This document shows, in pieces, positions 7,768 through 17,507 of a stretch of 64,000 nucleotides of DNA. A program made the translations under genes and the position numbers. The notes beneath the pieces are model-generated. The model saw only the letters and a list, made by a program, of their open reading frames with translations. It was not told the origin of the DNA and searched no databases. Location of the stretch: NCBI RefSeq assembly GCF_000521605.1, contig NZ_CP006942.1:248001-312000 (forward strand), given 5' to 3'. Position 1 is the first letter of the stretch, and every line of letters begins with the position of its first letter. The stretch comes from Mannheimia sp. USDA-ARS-USMARC-1261. Lineage in GTDB: Bacteria; Pseudomonadota; Gammaproteobacteria; Enterobacterales; Pasteurellaceae.

Positions 7768-8826
7768 TTAAGCCTTTAAACTTGCCATATCAATTACAAA
7801 ACGATATTTCACATCTGATTTCAACATACGTTCATAAGCATTGTTGATATTTTGCATATCAATCATTTCCACATCTGGTACGATGTTGTGCTCCGCACAG
7901 AAATCCAGCATTTCTTGAGTTTCTTTAATACCACCGATGACAGAAGCCGCAATTGAGCGTCTGCCCATAATCATCGGTACGGTGTTGATTGTTTGTTCTA
8001 GCTCACCGACTAAGCCGACTAGAACCAATGTGCCATCTAATGCTAGAGTTGGAATATAAGGCTTTAAATCGTGAGTGTATGGCACGGTATCAATAATCAC
8101 ATCAAAAGTATTAGCCACTTCTTGCATTTGAGCTTCATCGGTTGAAAGCACAACACGGCTTGCTCCTAAGCGGAATGCGTCATCAGATTTTCCTGCCGAA
8201 CGAGTGAACAGAGTAACTTCCGCTCCCATTGCAGCCGCTAATTTTACCGCCATATGTCCAAGACCACCTAAGCCAATAACACCGACTTTCGAGCCTTTTT
8301 GCACATTCCAGTGGCACAGTGGTGAGTAAGTGGTAATGCCGGCACAAAGTAGTGGAGCAACCGCTTTGGTATCAAGTTTTTCAGACACTTTTAACACAAA
8401 ATCTTCACTCACTACCACGCCTGTACTGTAACCACCTTGTGTAAGTGAACCATCAAAGCGGTCATTTGAGCCATAAGTACCGATATGTCCGTGTTCACAG
8501 TATTGCTCTAAGCCGTGCTGACAAGGCGAGCAAGTACGGCACGAATCGACCATACAACCCACGCCCACTAAATCACCGATTTGGAATTTATTTGCTTTGC
8601 TACCCACTTTGGTTACTCGACCAATAATTTCGTGTCCGGGAACGATAGGATAGGTGTGAGTAAATCCCCAGTCATTACGAGCTGTGTGTAAGTCGGAATG
8701 GCACACGCCACAATATAAAATATCAATTAACACATCATCTTCACGCAATTCACGGCGTTCAAAAGAGTGGGGCTCAAGGTCAGTTGTTGCACTAAATGCA
8801 GCATAGGATTTTACAGGGTAAGTCAT
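7768..8826 (-). CDS. zinc-dependent NAD(P) alcohol dehydrogenase (cinnamyl-alcohol-dehydrogenase type)
   Basis: The 352-residue protein is a medium-chain dehydrogenase. Catalytic zinc ligands are visible in YCGVCHSDLH (Cys42) and PGHEIIG (His65), and the structural zinc cysteines are Cys96, Cys99, Cys102 and Cys110. The coenzyme-binding motif GLGGLGH is near residue 187. This layout matches the YahK/YjgB-like aldehyde reductases that reduce a broad range of aldehydes with NADPH. It is cytoplasmic and stands alone between two terminators. Substrate preference cannot be read from the sequence. Confidence 0.88.
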   Translation of the reverse strand: MTYPVKSYAAFSATTDLEPHSFERRELREDDVLIDILYCGVCHSDLHTARNDWGFTHTYPIVPGHEIIGRVTKVGSKANKFQIGDLVGVGCMVDSCRTCSPCQHGLEQYCEHGHIGTYGSNDRFDGSLTQGGYSTGVVVSEDFVLKVSEKLDTKAVAPLLCAGITTYSPLCHWNVQKGSKVGVIGLGGLGHMAVKLAAAMGAEVTLFTRSAGKSDDAFRLGASRVVLSTDEAQMQEVANTFDVIIDTVPYTHDLKPYIPTLALDGTLVLVGLVGELEQTINTVPMIMGRRSIAASVIGGIKETQEMLDFCAEHNIVPDVEMIDMQNINNAYERMLKSDVKYRFVIDMASLKA

Positions 8827-8922
8827 AGATTTTCTCCGTTAAGCTTAAAGTGAATGTAATGTTCTTAAATGAAATTCAATATGTTCGCTGATAAATCTGA
8901 ATTGCAAAATATTAAACAAAAT

Positions 8923-8949
8923 AGACCGCTTGTTTGTTACAAGCGGTCT
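8923..8949. repeat. inverted uptake-signal pair
   Basis: AGACCGCTTGT (8923-8933) and ACAAGCGGTCT (8939-8949) form a perfect 11-bp stem with a five-base loop. It lies just after the nitroreductase gene and probably doubles as its terminator. Confidence 0.8.
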
Positions 8950-8959
8950 GATTTTTTAA

Positions 8960-9619
8960 TTATTCTACAAATTGCACAACTTGCTCAAAGGTTTTGCGGG
9001 ATTTTTGGCGGATTTCTTTATCTCGATAGCCAAAGGTGCACATCACTGAAATGCCCCACTCGTTCGGGTCGAATAAGCCTGCGTCAGCCAAAATTTGGTT
9101 TACTTCTTTATAAGCAAAACCTTCGATTGGGCAAGAATCTACGCCAATCATTGCTGCCCCGGTCATCATATTACCTAGTGCGATGTAAGTTTGTTTACTT
9201 GCCCAGTCGAACAGGCTGCGTTCGTTGTCTAAAATACCAATATCTTGTTCTTGGAATTTTTTATACACCGCCATTGCTTTTTCACGAGCCTCGCCTTCTA
9301 AACCACGTCTATCCATAATTTCAGCAAAATATTGGCTATCAAAGCGAGCATTTTTCTTGGCTAAAATTACCACGATATGGCTTGAAGTTTCCATCGTTGG
9401 AATGCCCCAGCAATATGGCTTGATTGCTTGGCGAAGTTCCGGATTTTGTAACACGATAAACTGCCACGGTTCAGAACCAACCGAGCTTGGGCTTAAACGA
9501 CCCAGTTCTAAAATATAGTTCATATCTTCAGCCGGGATTTTTTTACTGCCATCGTAAGAACGGGTTGAAGCACGGTAGTGGAAGGCGTTTAACACGTCAT
9601 CTTTGTTTAAAAAATTCAT
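8960..9619 (-). CDS. nitroreductase-family NAD(P)H oxidoreductase
   Basis: The 219-residue FMN enzyme shows the nitroreductase pattern: an N-terminal YRASTRSYDGSKKIP, then LSPSSVGSEPWQFIVLQN that binds FMN phosphate, MMTGAAMIGVDSCPIEGF, and a C-terminal GYRDKE. NfsB-like enzymes reduce nitroaromatics, quinones and flavins. The gene is followed by a decayed old-yellow-enzyme gene upstream on the same strand, so the two may once have formed a redox operon. Confidence 0.88.
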   Translation of the reverse strand: MNFLNKDDVLNAFHYRASTRSYDGSKKIPAEDMNYILELGRLSPSSVGSEPWQFIVLQNPELRQAIKPYCWGIPTMETSSHIVVILAKKNARFDSQYFAEIMDRRGLEGEAREKAMAVYKKFQEQDIGILDNERSLFDWASKQTYIALGNMMTGAAMIGVDSCPIEGFAYKEVNQILADAGLFDPNEWGISVMCTFGYRDKEIRQKSRKTFEQVVQFVE

Positions 9620-9643
9620 TTTGTTTCTCCGATAAAAATTAGT

Positions 9644-10454
9644 TTACATAAAGCCGCGTTGATATTGGTGTGGTACAAATTGCATTGGACTGCCGTCAAA
9701 TTGATTTTGCTGATATTGAGCGTTCAGCACCCAATTCGGATCACGCAATAATGCACGCCCAACGGCGATTAAGTCTGCATTTTCTAAGCCTAAAACGTGG
9801 TCGGCAACGGCTGGATTGTCCAACATTCCCACCGCAATTACAGGTAAAGAGGTCGCTTTTTTGATTTTTTCCGCAAGATAAACTTGATAACCTGCGTAAA
9901 ATTCCGGGTGGTTGCCTGTGTGTAATACGCCATCACCGCCACCACCACATCCAGCACGTCTGCACCGGCTGCCACAAAGCGTTTAGCAACTTCAACACCA
10001 TAATCACTATCAAAACCGTCTTTGCCGTACTCTTGTGCTGAAATTCGCACGATTAACGGCATCTCCGCAGGCATTACGTCTTTTGCGGCTTTGATGACTT
10101 GTTCACCGAATAGCATTGGATCTTTGCCGTATTCATCTGTGCGTTTATTTGATTTTGGCGAGTAGAATTGTTGGATTAAATAGCCGTGTGCGGCGTGAAG
10201 TTCAATCGTATCAAATTTATCGTTCCATAAACCTAAGCAATTTGGGGTGATACGACCGTTTGGATCGATATTAGTCATCTCAACAATAATCAAACCAACC
10301 CCACCAATCGCACGGCTGGTGAATGCACAAAATGCCAATCGTTCGGCACGCCGTCAGTGGCGGAATATTGACACATCGGTGGCATCACCACACGGTTTTT
10401 CAGTTCAAGATTTTTGATTTTAAAAGGGGTGAATAATTTTCTAAATTTAGCCAT
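9644..10454 (-). pseudogene. old yellow enzyme (NADH:flavin oxidoreductase, NamA-like), decayed
   Basis: Homology to an FMN-dependent enone reductase is clear but split over frames. The start (ATG at 10452-10454, MAKFRKLFTPFKIKNLELKN) is intact through DGVPNDWHF, then a frameshift near 10325 leads to [24 protein letters not shown] then jumps directly to [13 protein letters not shown], which in the family is about 100 residues further on, so an internal deletion is present. A second frameshift near 9940 moves the frame before VGMLDNPAVADHVLGLE, and the end at 9644 is intact. At least two frameshifts and one deletion make function very unlikely. Confidence 0.88.
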
Positions 10455-10562
10455 TTTGGGATTCCTATGAAAAAACTGACAGAATGATAAGTAAAGGGGA
10501 ATATCGTTTCAAATTGATTATTCTTATATGGAGATATAAGGAAGGATAATATATAAAAGCAA

Positions 10563-10620
10563 ACAAGCGGTCAGAATTTCCCAAAATTTTGCAAATTTCA
10601 GGCAGATTTTGACCGCTTGT
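10563..10620. repeat. inverted uptake-signal pair, one of two direct repeats around the R-M operon
   Basis: ACAAGCGGTCA at 10563-10573 faces TGACCGCTTGT at 10610-10620, with AAAATTTTGCAAATTT between. The 56 bp from 10565 match 47 of 56 bases, in the same orientation and at equal length, with 15681-15736 on the other side of the restriction-modification operon. It can also serve as the terminator of that operon. Confidence 0.75.
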
Positions 10621-10655
10621 TATTCCACTATCATTTGAATAGCAGGGAGGGTTTA

Positions 10656-13574
10656 TTATTCAGCCCCTCTTAATTCATCTAAAATCCGCTCAATATGCTT
10701 GCCTTTAAATTGCGTTTTAAATTCAACTTTAATGCCTGTATCTGCACTTAATTTATCAAATAAAATTTGTGCATATTTGATTTTTTCTTTTTCATCGGTA
10801 CGTAAATCAAATTCATAAGCATCTTTGGTTTCTACCACGAGATTTAAAGTTTGTGTGCCATCTTTATGGTGCAACACATAAGCAAAATCAGGCGAATATG
10901 TTCCGCCCCCTGCCACAGGAATGGCAATGGTATTTTTGGGTATTTTGGTAAAGACGGTAACATAATCCAAATTAAGCAGGATATTTTCTTTTTCAAGGGG
11001 CGAATCATAAAATAGTGTTTCAAACAAATAATTATTCGCTACCATATCTTTTTCGCCTACACGCCCAATATCCGATGATGAAATACTATCTTTAACATTG
11101 CCTTTATCATCGGTAAATGCCGTTGGGTGAACTTGGCTATTGACTTCGGTATAGCCAATGGTTTGGGTTGCCAAAAAATGTTGCAATAACCATTTTCTAA
11201 ACAAACTATGAATATGTCTAATATTATGGCGAGTTTGATGTGTGTTATCCGTCCAATTTAATTCCGCTAACACTTGATGTAAACTTTTTAGGCTCACATT
11301 CAAGCTCATCGCCAATTCATTGGCAAATTCGCCATAGCTAAGTACATAGCCTGTATTTTCTATCAGCTTTTCTCGTCCGCCATATTTCACCTGAATATCA
11401 TCAGACTGCACCTGCAATTCTTGTGCTTGCATTGTGGCATAGCTTGTGTCCAATTTACCCATTACATTGTTGGCAAAAAATTGTTTTAATAACTCATAAA
11501 AAGTGTGTTCATTGTCAATTTGATAATTTAACACCACTCGGCGGTTTAGAGTTTCCCACAGCGTTTTTAAAGCGTGATATTTATCTTTTCTAATCAGTAC
11601 GGTTTCTTTTTTACCGATACCTGTTTGAATTTTATTGTTCAACGAACTTTCAAATTCAAAGGCTTTAGGGTAGGCAAGTTGTAATTTTTGCCAGCCGTTT
11701 TCCAATAAATTTAAATCGTCATCAATAATGCCATCATCTGCCAAATGGTTAATGATTTTGCGTTTGGTTTCATTAGGATAAGCGAGTAAAATTTTGGCAA
11801 GCAATTCATCTTCTAATTTTTTTGGAATAATCACTTTTTCGCCTGATTTTTCACGGATGTCCCGAATTAAATCTGACACAAAATCTTTTTCACTAAAATC
11901 CACAAAATAATTTAAATAAAACTGCTCGCTTTTTTCACGGTGCATAAATTCATTGACAGGCAAACGAAGTCCACGCCCCACTTCTTGAAGTTTACTGGTT
12001 TCAGAACCGCTTGACCGCAATTTACAAATGACAAACACATTAGGATTATCCCAACCCTCACGCAATGTCCATTTTGAAAAAATAAAACGGCGTGGATTAT
12101 CCAAATCAAGGAGTTTTTCTTTTTCATATAAGATTTCATTGATTTGTTTTTCTATATGTTCGTCTTTATTATTGTTGTCATCGCTAAAATAACCGCCGTG
12201 CGTTTGGCTAATATCTGCCAAAGTTTTTTGCAAATAGGCTTTATAAAATTCATTGCTTTCATTTGCCAATCTTTTTTCGGCTTCATTGATAACCATTGCC
12301 TCAAAACGAGATTTTAAGCTATCGGGCAATCCTTGTTCATCACGATAACCTGCAATATCATCAATAAAAATCAGCGAAAGCGGTTTAATGCGTGGCGTTC
12401 TGGTTAATAGGGTGCGTTCAATATCAAAATGACGAATCACCGCTTGATAGAGCATTTGTTCTTGCAAAGATTGATTAAACGAATAAGGCGAGATAATCTC
12501 CCCTTTTTGTAATGTCAGCCCATTAGAAAGCACCGCCATACTGCTATTAAATTCATTTAATAATAAATGCGACATTTCGCTATGAATAATGCCTAATGAA
12601 CCATTTTTGCTAATTTCTAAGCGTTTTGGGGTCTTTTTATGACTGTGAGTAATTTCAAAAACCGCTTCACTTTTACTGTCGCTTTGTCCAATAAATTTGA
12701 TGAGCATATCATCAACACCGTCAAATTCGGTAATAAAAGCACGCACCCCTTTTACCAAATTTTGTTCAAAAGCATCAAGTGAAGTTAGCGTATGAATCAG
12801 ATTTTCAAAACCATCAAAAGTTGCCCCAAATCTTAAAATATATTGAGCGTTGAGTTTTAAAACATTTTGCCAAGTTTTACCACTGGCTTTGACACGGTGC
12901 GGTTCATCAATAATCAAAAAAGGCTTAACCGCCGATAACGCATCAAACGATGAGCCGTGAGCCTCTTGGAATAAATCTTGGTCAATGGCAATGTTCATCG
13001 TCTCCGAATTTAACATACCCATATTAATCAATAAAATATGAATGGTTTTTTCATCGGTGGCATTGATAAAATTGATTAAATTTTCTGGGACTTGTTGCTT
13101 GTCTTTTTTATTGCCTTTTTTGGCATTTACTTCATAAAGCTCAATGCGTTTGCCAAAATCATCAAAAAAACGACTTCTGGCGGACGCACTTTCCAAAAAG
13201 TTTTTTGTGCCTGCTTTAATCGCAACCGTTGGCACAAGTACAATAAATTTATTAACCCCAAAAGATTGATTTAAAGAAAACATTGCCCTTGTGTAGGTAT
13301 AAGTTTTGCCTGTACCCGTCTCCATCGCAATATCAAAAATATTGGATAACGAATTGCCTGTTTTATTTAATGCTTTGGCAAAACTTGGGCGAGTTTGAAT
13401 TTCTGCTAGATTGCGTTTTTTCTGCGATTCGTTTAATTCTAAAACAGGATTGCTTTTTAATCGTGTTTCAAGATTTTGGGCATAAGAAATCTTAGCATAT
13501 TCAAACATTTGCAAAATGTCTTCTACGGCGGATAATTGATGTGGTAAATCATTTTCAAAATTAAAGCCAGCCAT
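10656..13574 (-). CDS. type III restriction enzyme, Res subunit
   Basis: The 972-residue protein is the translocase/nuclease of a type III system. Walker A (METGTGKT) is at residues 84-91, and the Walker B box reads IIDEPH near residue 225. Later helicase motifs include SKWTLREGWDNPNVFVICKL and LQEVGRGLRLP. Near the C-terminus YSPDF, followed about 15 residues later by VVETK, is the PD-(D/E)xK endonuclease site. The start is 3 bp after the Mod stop, so both come from one mRNA. Res needs Mod for site recognition. No frameshift or stop is seen. The region is AT-rich and lacks exact Apl-type uptake signals. Confidence 0.92.
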   Translation of the reverse strand: MAGFNFENDLPHQLSAVEDILQMFEYAKISYAQNLETRLKSNPVLELNESQKKRNLAEIQTRPSFAKALNKTGNSLSNIFDIAMETGTGKTYTYTRAMFSLNQSFGVNKFIVLVPTVAIKAGTKNFLESASARSRFFDDFGKRIELYEVNAKKGNKKDKQQVPENLINFINATDEKTIHILLINMGMLNSETMNIAIDQDLFQEAHGSSFDALSAVKPFLIIDEPHRVKASGKTWQNVLKLNAQYILRFGATFDGFENLIHTLTSLDAFEQNLVKGVRAFITEFDGVDDMLIKFIGQSDSKSEAVFEITHSHKKTPKRLEISKNGSLGIIHSEMSHLLLNEFNSSMAVLSNGLTLQKGEIISPYSFNQSLQEQMLYQAVIRHFDIERTLLTRTPRIKPLSLIFIDDIAGYRDEQGLPDSLKSRFEAMVINEAEKRLANESNEFYKAYLQKTLADISQTHGGYFSDDNNNKDEHIEKQINEILYEKEKLLDLDNPRRFIFSKWTLREGWDNPNVFVICKLRSSGSETSKLQEVGRGLRLPVNEFMHREKSEQFYLNYFVDFSEKDFVSDLIRDIREKSGEKVIIPKKLEDELLAKILLAYPNETKRKIINHLADDGIIDDDLNLLENGWQKLQLAYPKAFEFESSLNNKIQTGIGKKETVLIRKDKYHALKTLWETLNRRVVLNYQIDNEHTFYELLKQFFANNVMGKLDTSYATMQAQELQVQSDDIQVKYGGREKLIENTGYVLSYGEFANELAMSLNVSLKSLHQVLAELNWTDNTHQTRHNIRHIHSLFRKWLLQHFLATQTIGYTEVNSQVHPTAFTDDKGNVKDSISSSDIGRVGEKDMVANNYLFETLFYDSPLEKENILLNLDYVTVFTKIPKNTIAIPVAGGGTYSPDFAYVLHHKDGTQTLNLVVETKDAYEFDLRTDEKEKIKYAQILFDKLSADTGIKVEFKTQFKGKHIERILDELRGAE

Positions 13575-13577
13575 TTT

Positions 13578-15536
13578 TTACCCCTTATCTGCACGATTTC
13601 GTTGAATCAAATACAATTTATTGCCTTTTCTGGGTTTGTATTGACCTATCGCCTCACTTAATTCTCGCTTGGCTTTACTGTCAAAGTGCGGTTCTAAAAT
13701 GACGATTTTATCAATATTAAATTCATCGGTGGTATCGTCCAAACGGCGTAAAATCATCGCCAAATGCGAAGTGTCAAAACCTGTATCAAGCAAATATAGC
13801 ACCGTGTCATAACGATACGCCATATAACCGCCCAAATCCACCTGCTCTGGTGTCTGGTGCAAAGGCATACCGTCTTGTACACACCAAGTGGTAAGAATAT
13901 TTTGGCAATCTGTATTGCTTAATTGCAGATTTTCTAATAACTGTAAGCCGTGTGCAGGGCTTTCTGCCAATGTGCCAAAATTATCAGGCACAGGGACAAT
14001 GCGATATTCTTTATAGCCTAAATCGCCTGTATAATTAGGATTTTCCGCTTTAATTTTTTCAAGGCTTTTTTCAATACGGGCTTTGGTGATTTGATACAAA
14101 TCGTGAGTAAGATTATATTTATCCAAGAAATTTATTGCATTTTTAATAATTTCTTTTCCATCAGAACTGGAATTCTCATATGCTTTATCTAAATCTTCAA
14201 GAATTTGCACACATATAAAATGATTTTGAAGTTCGATTGGTTTTTTTGCATTCAATCTCATAACCGCCTCTGCTAATGTTCCAGAGCCAGCAAAAAAATC
14301 TAATATAATTTCGTTATTGGTGCAACAATTGTCAATTAAATCGATAATTAACTGAGTTGGTTTTGGGGTTGCAAAAACTTTACTGTCAAACAAATTAATT
14401 ATTTCGGTAGTTGCAGTATCCGTTAAATAGGAAGAGTCCTCTAATATACTTCTGGGTTTTTGTCTTAAATCTTCACTCCAATAATCCTTGATATAAATTG
14501 TCCCTTTGGGGCTAGAATACAGTCTATGGATAATAGGTTGTGCAAACTGTTTGCTCCAAACCCAACGACCATCTTTTCCATTAGGTAGTTTTGGAAAAAT
14601 CTCTTTTAGAGAGTTATTTTTATTTTGTTCTAAAAATACTTTTCCTGTTTGTAAGTCCGCATAAATTGGATAATAGCAGTTAGGACTATCTTCTCTTCTC
14701 GCACCCCTTCCTTTTTTTCTAAACAAACCATCTGTCTTGTATTTTCCAAACTCATCTTGCTTATTAAATGTATCTATATAGTCTTCAGAAGCTCTAATCC
14801 CTAAAAAAGGCTCTGCCATTTTATTCTTTTGGTATACTAGAATAAAATCGTGATTTGTAGAAAATCCATCCTTACTTCCCATTCCATTTGCGCTTTTCTT
14901 CACAATAAGCGTATCAACAAAATTCCCCTCCCCAAAAATTTCATCACAAAGTAATTTTAATTGGGCTTGTTCATTATCATCAATAGAAATAAAAATCACG
15001 CCATCGTCTTTTAAAAGCTCTCTGGCAAGTTTGAGGCGTGGATACATAAAAGTGAGCCACGCACTATGACTGGACGCACGAGCATTGATAAATCCGTGAA
15101 TATATTCGGCGACTTCCTCGCTTTCGCCTGTGATTTTTGCAATTTCGGCGGGCGTATATTTGCGGTCATCTTGATAAACAAAACCGTCCGAACCTGTATT
15201 ATAAGGCGGGTCAATATATATCATTTTGATTTGTTTGCGATAGGCTTCACGCAAATGCTTTAAAACAGCTAAATTATCGCCTTGAATTAGGATATTTTGA
15301 CTGTTTGAATGTTGGGCGTTGTGGGCGTGATTAGCGGACAAAAGCGTACGGTTTTCGTCATACACAAGGGCTTTGGCATAGGATTTGCCCCGCCAGTCAA
15401 GGCGATAGGTTTCTTGGGAAAAAGAAATATCCGCTTGGGTTAAGGTGGTTTGAAACTCATTAAATTTGAAATTGCCGTCCGCATCAAATAGTGCCGGACT
15501 ATGGGATTTAAGTAGATCTAATAGAGATTGGCTCAT
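13578..15536 (-). CDS. type III DNA methyltransferase, Mod subunit
   Basis: The 652-residue adenine methyltransferase has catalytic motif DPPYNTGSDGF at 109-119 and the later AdoMet-binding motif DFFAGSGTLAEAV near 410, the motif order of the beta class to which Mod subunits belong. The stretch between, around residues 220-390, should hold the target-recognition domain. Mod marks the site and gives Res its specificity. Many Pasteurellaceae mod genes switch by tandem repeats; I see none in this gene or its 5' end, so it should be constitutively on. A single Hin-type uptake 9-mer, AAGTGCGGT, is at 13684-13692. Confidence 0.92.
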   Translation of the reverse strand: MSQSLLDLLKSHSPALFDADGNFKFNEFQTTLTQADISFSQETYRLDWRGKSYAKALVYDENRTLLSANHAHNAQHSNSQNILIQGDNLAVLKHLREAYRKQIKMIYIDPPYNTGSDGFVYQDDRKYTPAEIAKITGESEEVAEYIHGFINARASSHSAWLTFMYPRLKLARELLKDDGVIFISIDDNEQAQLKLLCDEIFGEGNFVDTLIVKKSANGMGSKDGFSTNHDFILVYQKNKMAEPFLGIRASEDYIDTFNKQDEFGKYKTDGLFRKKGRGARREDSPNCYYPIYADLQTGKVFLEQNKNNSLKEIFPKLPNGKDGRWVWSKQFAQPIIHRLYSSPKGTIYIKDYWSEDLRQKPRSILEDSSYLTDTATTEIINLFDSKVFATPKPTQLIIDLIDNCCTNNEIILDFFAGSGTLAEAVMRLNAKKPIELQNHFICVQILEDLDKAYENSSSDGKEIIKNAINFLDKYNLTHDLYQITKARIEKSLEKIKAENPNYTGDLGYKEYRIVPVPDNFGTLAESPAHGLQLLENLQLSNTDCQNILTTWCVQDGMPLHQTPEQVDLGGYMAYRYDTVLYLLDTGFDTSHLAMILRRLDDTTDEFNIDKIVILEPHFDSKAKRELSEAIGQYKPRKGNKLYLIQRNRADKG

Positions 15537-15679
15537 TGTAATACCATATTTTTATAATTGAAATTATTTTAAGAATTATAGCATTTTATAGGAAGAAGAG
15601 AGCAGATAAAGGATTTATTTGCCAGCAATAATGATTTCATTTTTGCCATATTTTATTATGGACAGGAAAAGGGAATTGA

Positions 15680-15736
15680 TAAGCGGTCAAAATTCCTCAA
15701 AATTTTGCAAATTTTCACCGCATTTTGACCGCTTGT
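15680..15736. repeat. uptake-signal pair, second direct repeat around the R-M operon
   Basis: AAGCGGTCA at 15681 and TGACCGCTTGT ending at 15736 bound a 56-bp unit that matches 10565-10620 at 47 of 56 bases. Only the right arm is an exact 9-mer; the left has TAAGCGGT. The rest of the gap to the LysR gene shows nothing else recognisable. Confidence 0.7.
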
Positions 15737-15802
15737 GTTTTTCCTGATAGTTGAAAGTGCTATTATCATTCTAATTTTTCTGATTTCATTTAAGGTATAA
15801 CA

Positions 15803-16696
15803 ATGAGCGATATAAGAACCCTTGATTTAAACTTGCTAAAAGCCTTTGTCGTATTGTTAGACGAATGTAATGTGAGCCGTGCGGCGAAGCGGCTTTCAGT
15901 TACGCAACCTGCGATGAGTGGGATTTTGAATCGGATGCGAGAGAGCTTTAACGATCAATTATTCGTACGAGTGCAACACGGTATGCAACCTACCGAACGG
16001 GCATTACAATTGGGGCAGACTGCTCGTAAAATTTTGCAAGAAATTAATACGATGTTACAACCACCGAAGCTAGAGCCGGAAAAATTGTCGATGACACTCC
16101 GTATTGCCGCGATGGATTATGTGCAGCAAATTATCGCTCTGCCGCTGATTTTACGCCTTCGCTGCCTTGCTCCAAATATACAGGTGGCGTTATTGCCTGT
16201 GCAAGGACAGAATATTAAGACTTTGTTTGAGCAGAATAAAATTGATTTAGCATTGGTTAGTCAGCAGCATTTAAGTGCAGATATGCCAAGAACAGTGCTG
16301 TATGAAGAGCGTTATGTTTGTGCGATGAGCCATACGCATTCTCTAGCCAATAAAAAACTGACCTTAGAGCAGTTTTGTGAGCTGCCTTTTGCAATGCTTT
16401 CTTATAACGGTGGTGAATTTAGCGGAGCAACAGATATTGCCTTACAAAAATTAGGTAAACAACGCAAAGTGATGGTTTCGGTAAATCATATTTCACTTTT
16501 ACCACAACTGTTACAAGGTTCAGATTTAGTAGCTGTGCTGCCTGAACATTTAGCCAAGACCTTACCTAACGTGCATTTGCAAGCTCCACCTATCGAGGTA
16601 GAAGGCTTTACGATGATGATGGCGTGGCACGAGCGAACCGAACAAGATATTGCCCATCGTTGGTTAAGAGATATTTTGAAAGATGTAGTGAAATAA
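15803..16696 (+). CDS. LysR-family transcriptional regulator
   Basis: The 297-residue protein begins with a LysR helix-turn-helix (LNLLKAFVVLLDECNVSRAA, then LSVTQPAMSGILNRMRE) of the NodD/LeuO-like group, followed by a periplasmic-binding-like effector domain. The target is not apparent. It is convergent with an FMN reductase gene across a shared terminator, so the usual divergent LysR-target layout is absent on that side; the R-M operon lies upstream on the opposite strand, 266 bp away, but is an unlikely target. Confidence 0.88.
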   Translation: MSDIRTLDLNLLKAFVVLLDECNVSRAAKRLSVTQPAMSGILNRMRESFNDQLFVRVQHGMQPTERALQLGQTARKILQEINTMLQPPKLEPEKLSMTLRIAAMDYVQQIIALPLILRLRCLAPNIQVALLPVQGQNIKTLFEQNKIDLALVSQQHLSADMPRTVLYEERYVCAMSHTHSLANKKLTLEQFCELPFAMLSYNGGEFSGATDIALQKLGKQRKVMVSVNHISLLPQLLQGSDLVAVLPEHLAKTLPNVHLQAPPIEVEGFTMMMAWHERTEQDIAHRWLRDILKDVVK

Positions 16697-16721
16697 GCAT
16701 TTTTGTATTTTACGCACTAAA

Positions 16722-16754
16722 AAAGCCGTTTATCTTTTTGAGATAAACGGCTTT
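16722..16754. terminator. bidirectional intrinsic terminator
   Basis: AAAGCCGTTTATCT (16722-16735) pairs perfectly with AGATAAACGGCTTT (16741-16754) around a TTTTG loop. It sits between two convergent genes and can end both. Confidence 0.85.
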
Positions 16755-16769
16755 CATTATGTTAAAAAA

Positions 16770-17321
16770 TTAAAATTTTTCTACAAAATCAGCATAAGCA
16801 TTAATGAAGTTTTGCATTGAGCCTTTTAACGCATCATTTGCAATTTCACCATCTTCTGCAAATACACCACCAAATAGGTTACCTACATTTAATGCAAATG
16901 GTAGAGTTGGCATATTCACGAATGCACCGGAGGTGATAGTACGAATTTGATCCGCTGCACGTACACCACCAGCAGCACTTGCTCCAACAGTAACGATACC
17001 AGCCGGTTTGCCAATCCATTTGCTTTCACCCATTGGACGAGAAACCACATCAATAGCATTTTTCAACATTGCTGAAATGCCTGCATTGTGTTCAGGGGTA
17101 ACGAATAAAACGCCGTCTGCCTTTGAAACTGCTTCACGCACACGAGTGTATTGTGCCGGGCTGTTTTCGTCTAAATCACGGTCGTAAAGTGGAAGATCTG
17201 CAATTTCAACAATGTTTAATTGAATGCTTGCCGGTGCCATTTTTTGTAAGTGGCGAACCGTTAATTGACTAAATGAAGTTTTGCTGCCACTGCCGATTAA
17301 TACTGCAATTTGTTTTGCCAT
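16770..17321 (-). CDS. NADPH-dependent FMN reductase (ChrR/YieF-like quinone reductase)
   Basis: The 183-residue flavodoxin-fold protein has the FMN phosphate loop near the N-terminus (LIGSGSKTSFSQLTVRHL) and the family core FVTPEHNAGISAMLKNAIDVVSRP near residue 75-98. ChrR/YieF-type enzymes reduce quinones, chromate and flavins by two-electron transfer and protect against oxidative stress. It is cytoplasmic, monocistronic, and preceded by TTAAGGAATTT as ribosome binding site. Confidence 0.85.
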   Translation of the reverse strand: MAKQIAVLIGSGSKTSFSQLTVRHLQKMAPASIQLNIVEIADLPLYDRDLDENSPAQYTRVREAVSKADGVLFVTPEHNAGISAMLKNAIDVVSRPMGESKWIGKPAGIVTVGASAAGGVRAADQIRTITSGAFVNMPTLPFALNVGNLFGGVFAEDGEIANDALKGSMQNFINAYADFVEKF

Positions 17322-17507
17322 TTTATAAATTCCTTAAAAGAGTAACTAAATTTGTGCCTATTTTATCCCTTTCTGTTTATGGAATAAAGCCCATATAGTG
17401 AAAGTTACTCTTTACTCATAATAAATAATCTTGCAAATTTTTAGTAAATTTCGACCGCTTGTATAATAAAATCATTATAATCGTTACAGATTAGCGTAGA
17501 GGTTCTT

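Noticed and set aside
13578-15600. Phase-variable mod gene (simple sequence repeats)
   Set aside because: I saw no tandem tetra- or pentanucleotide tract in the gene or its upstream region.
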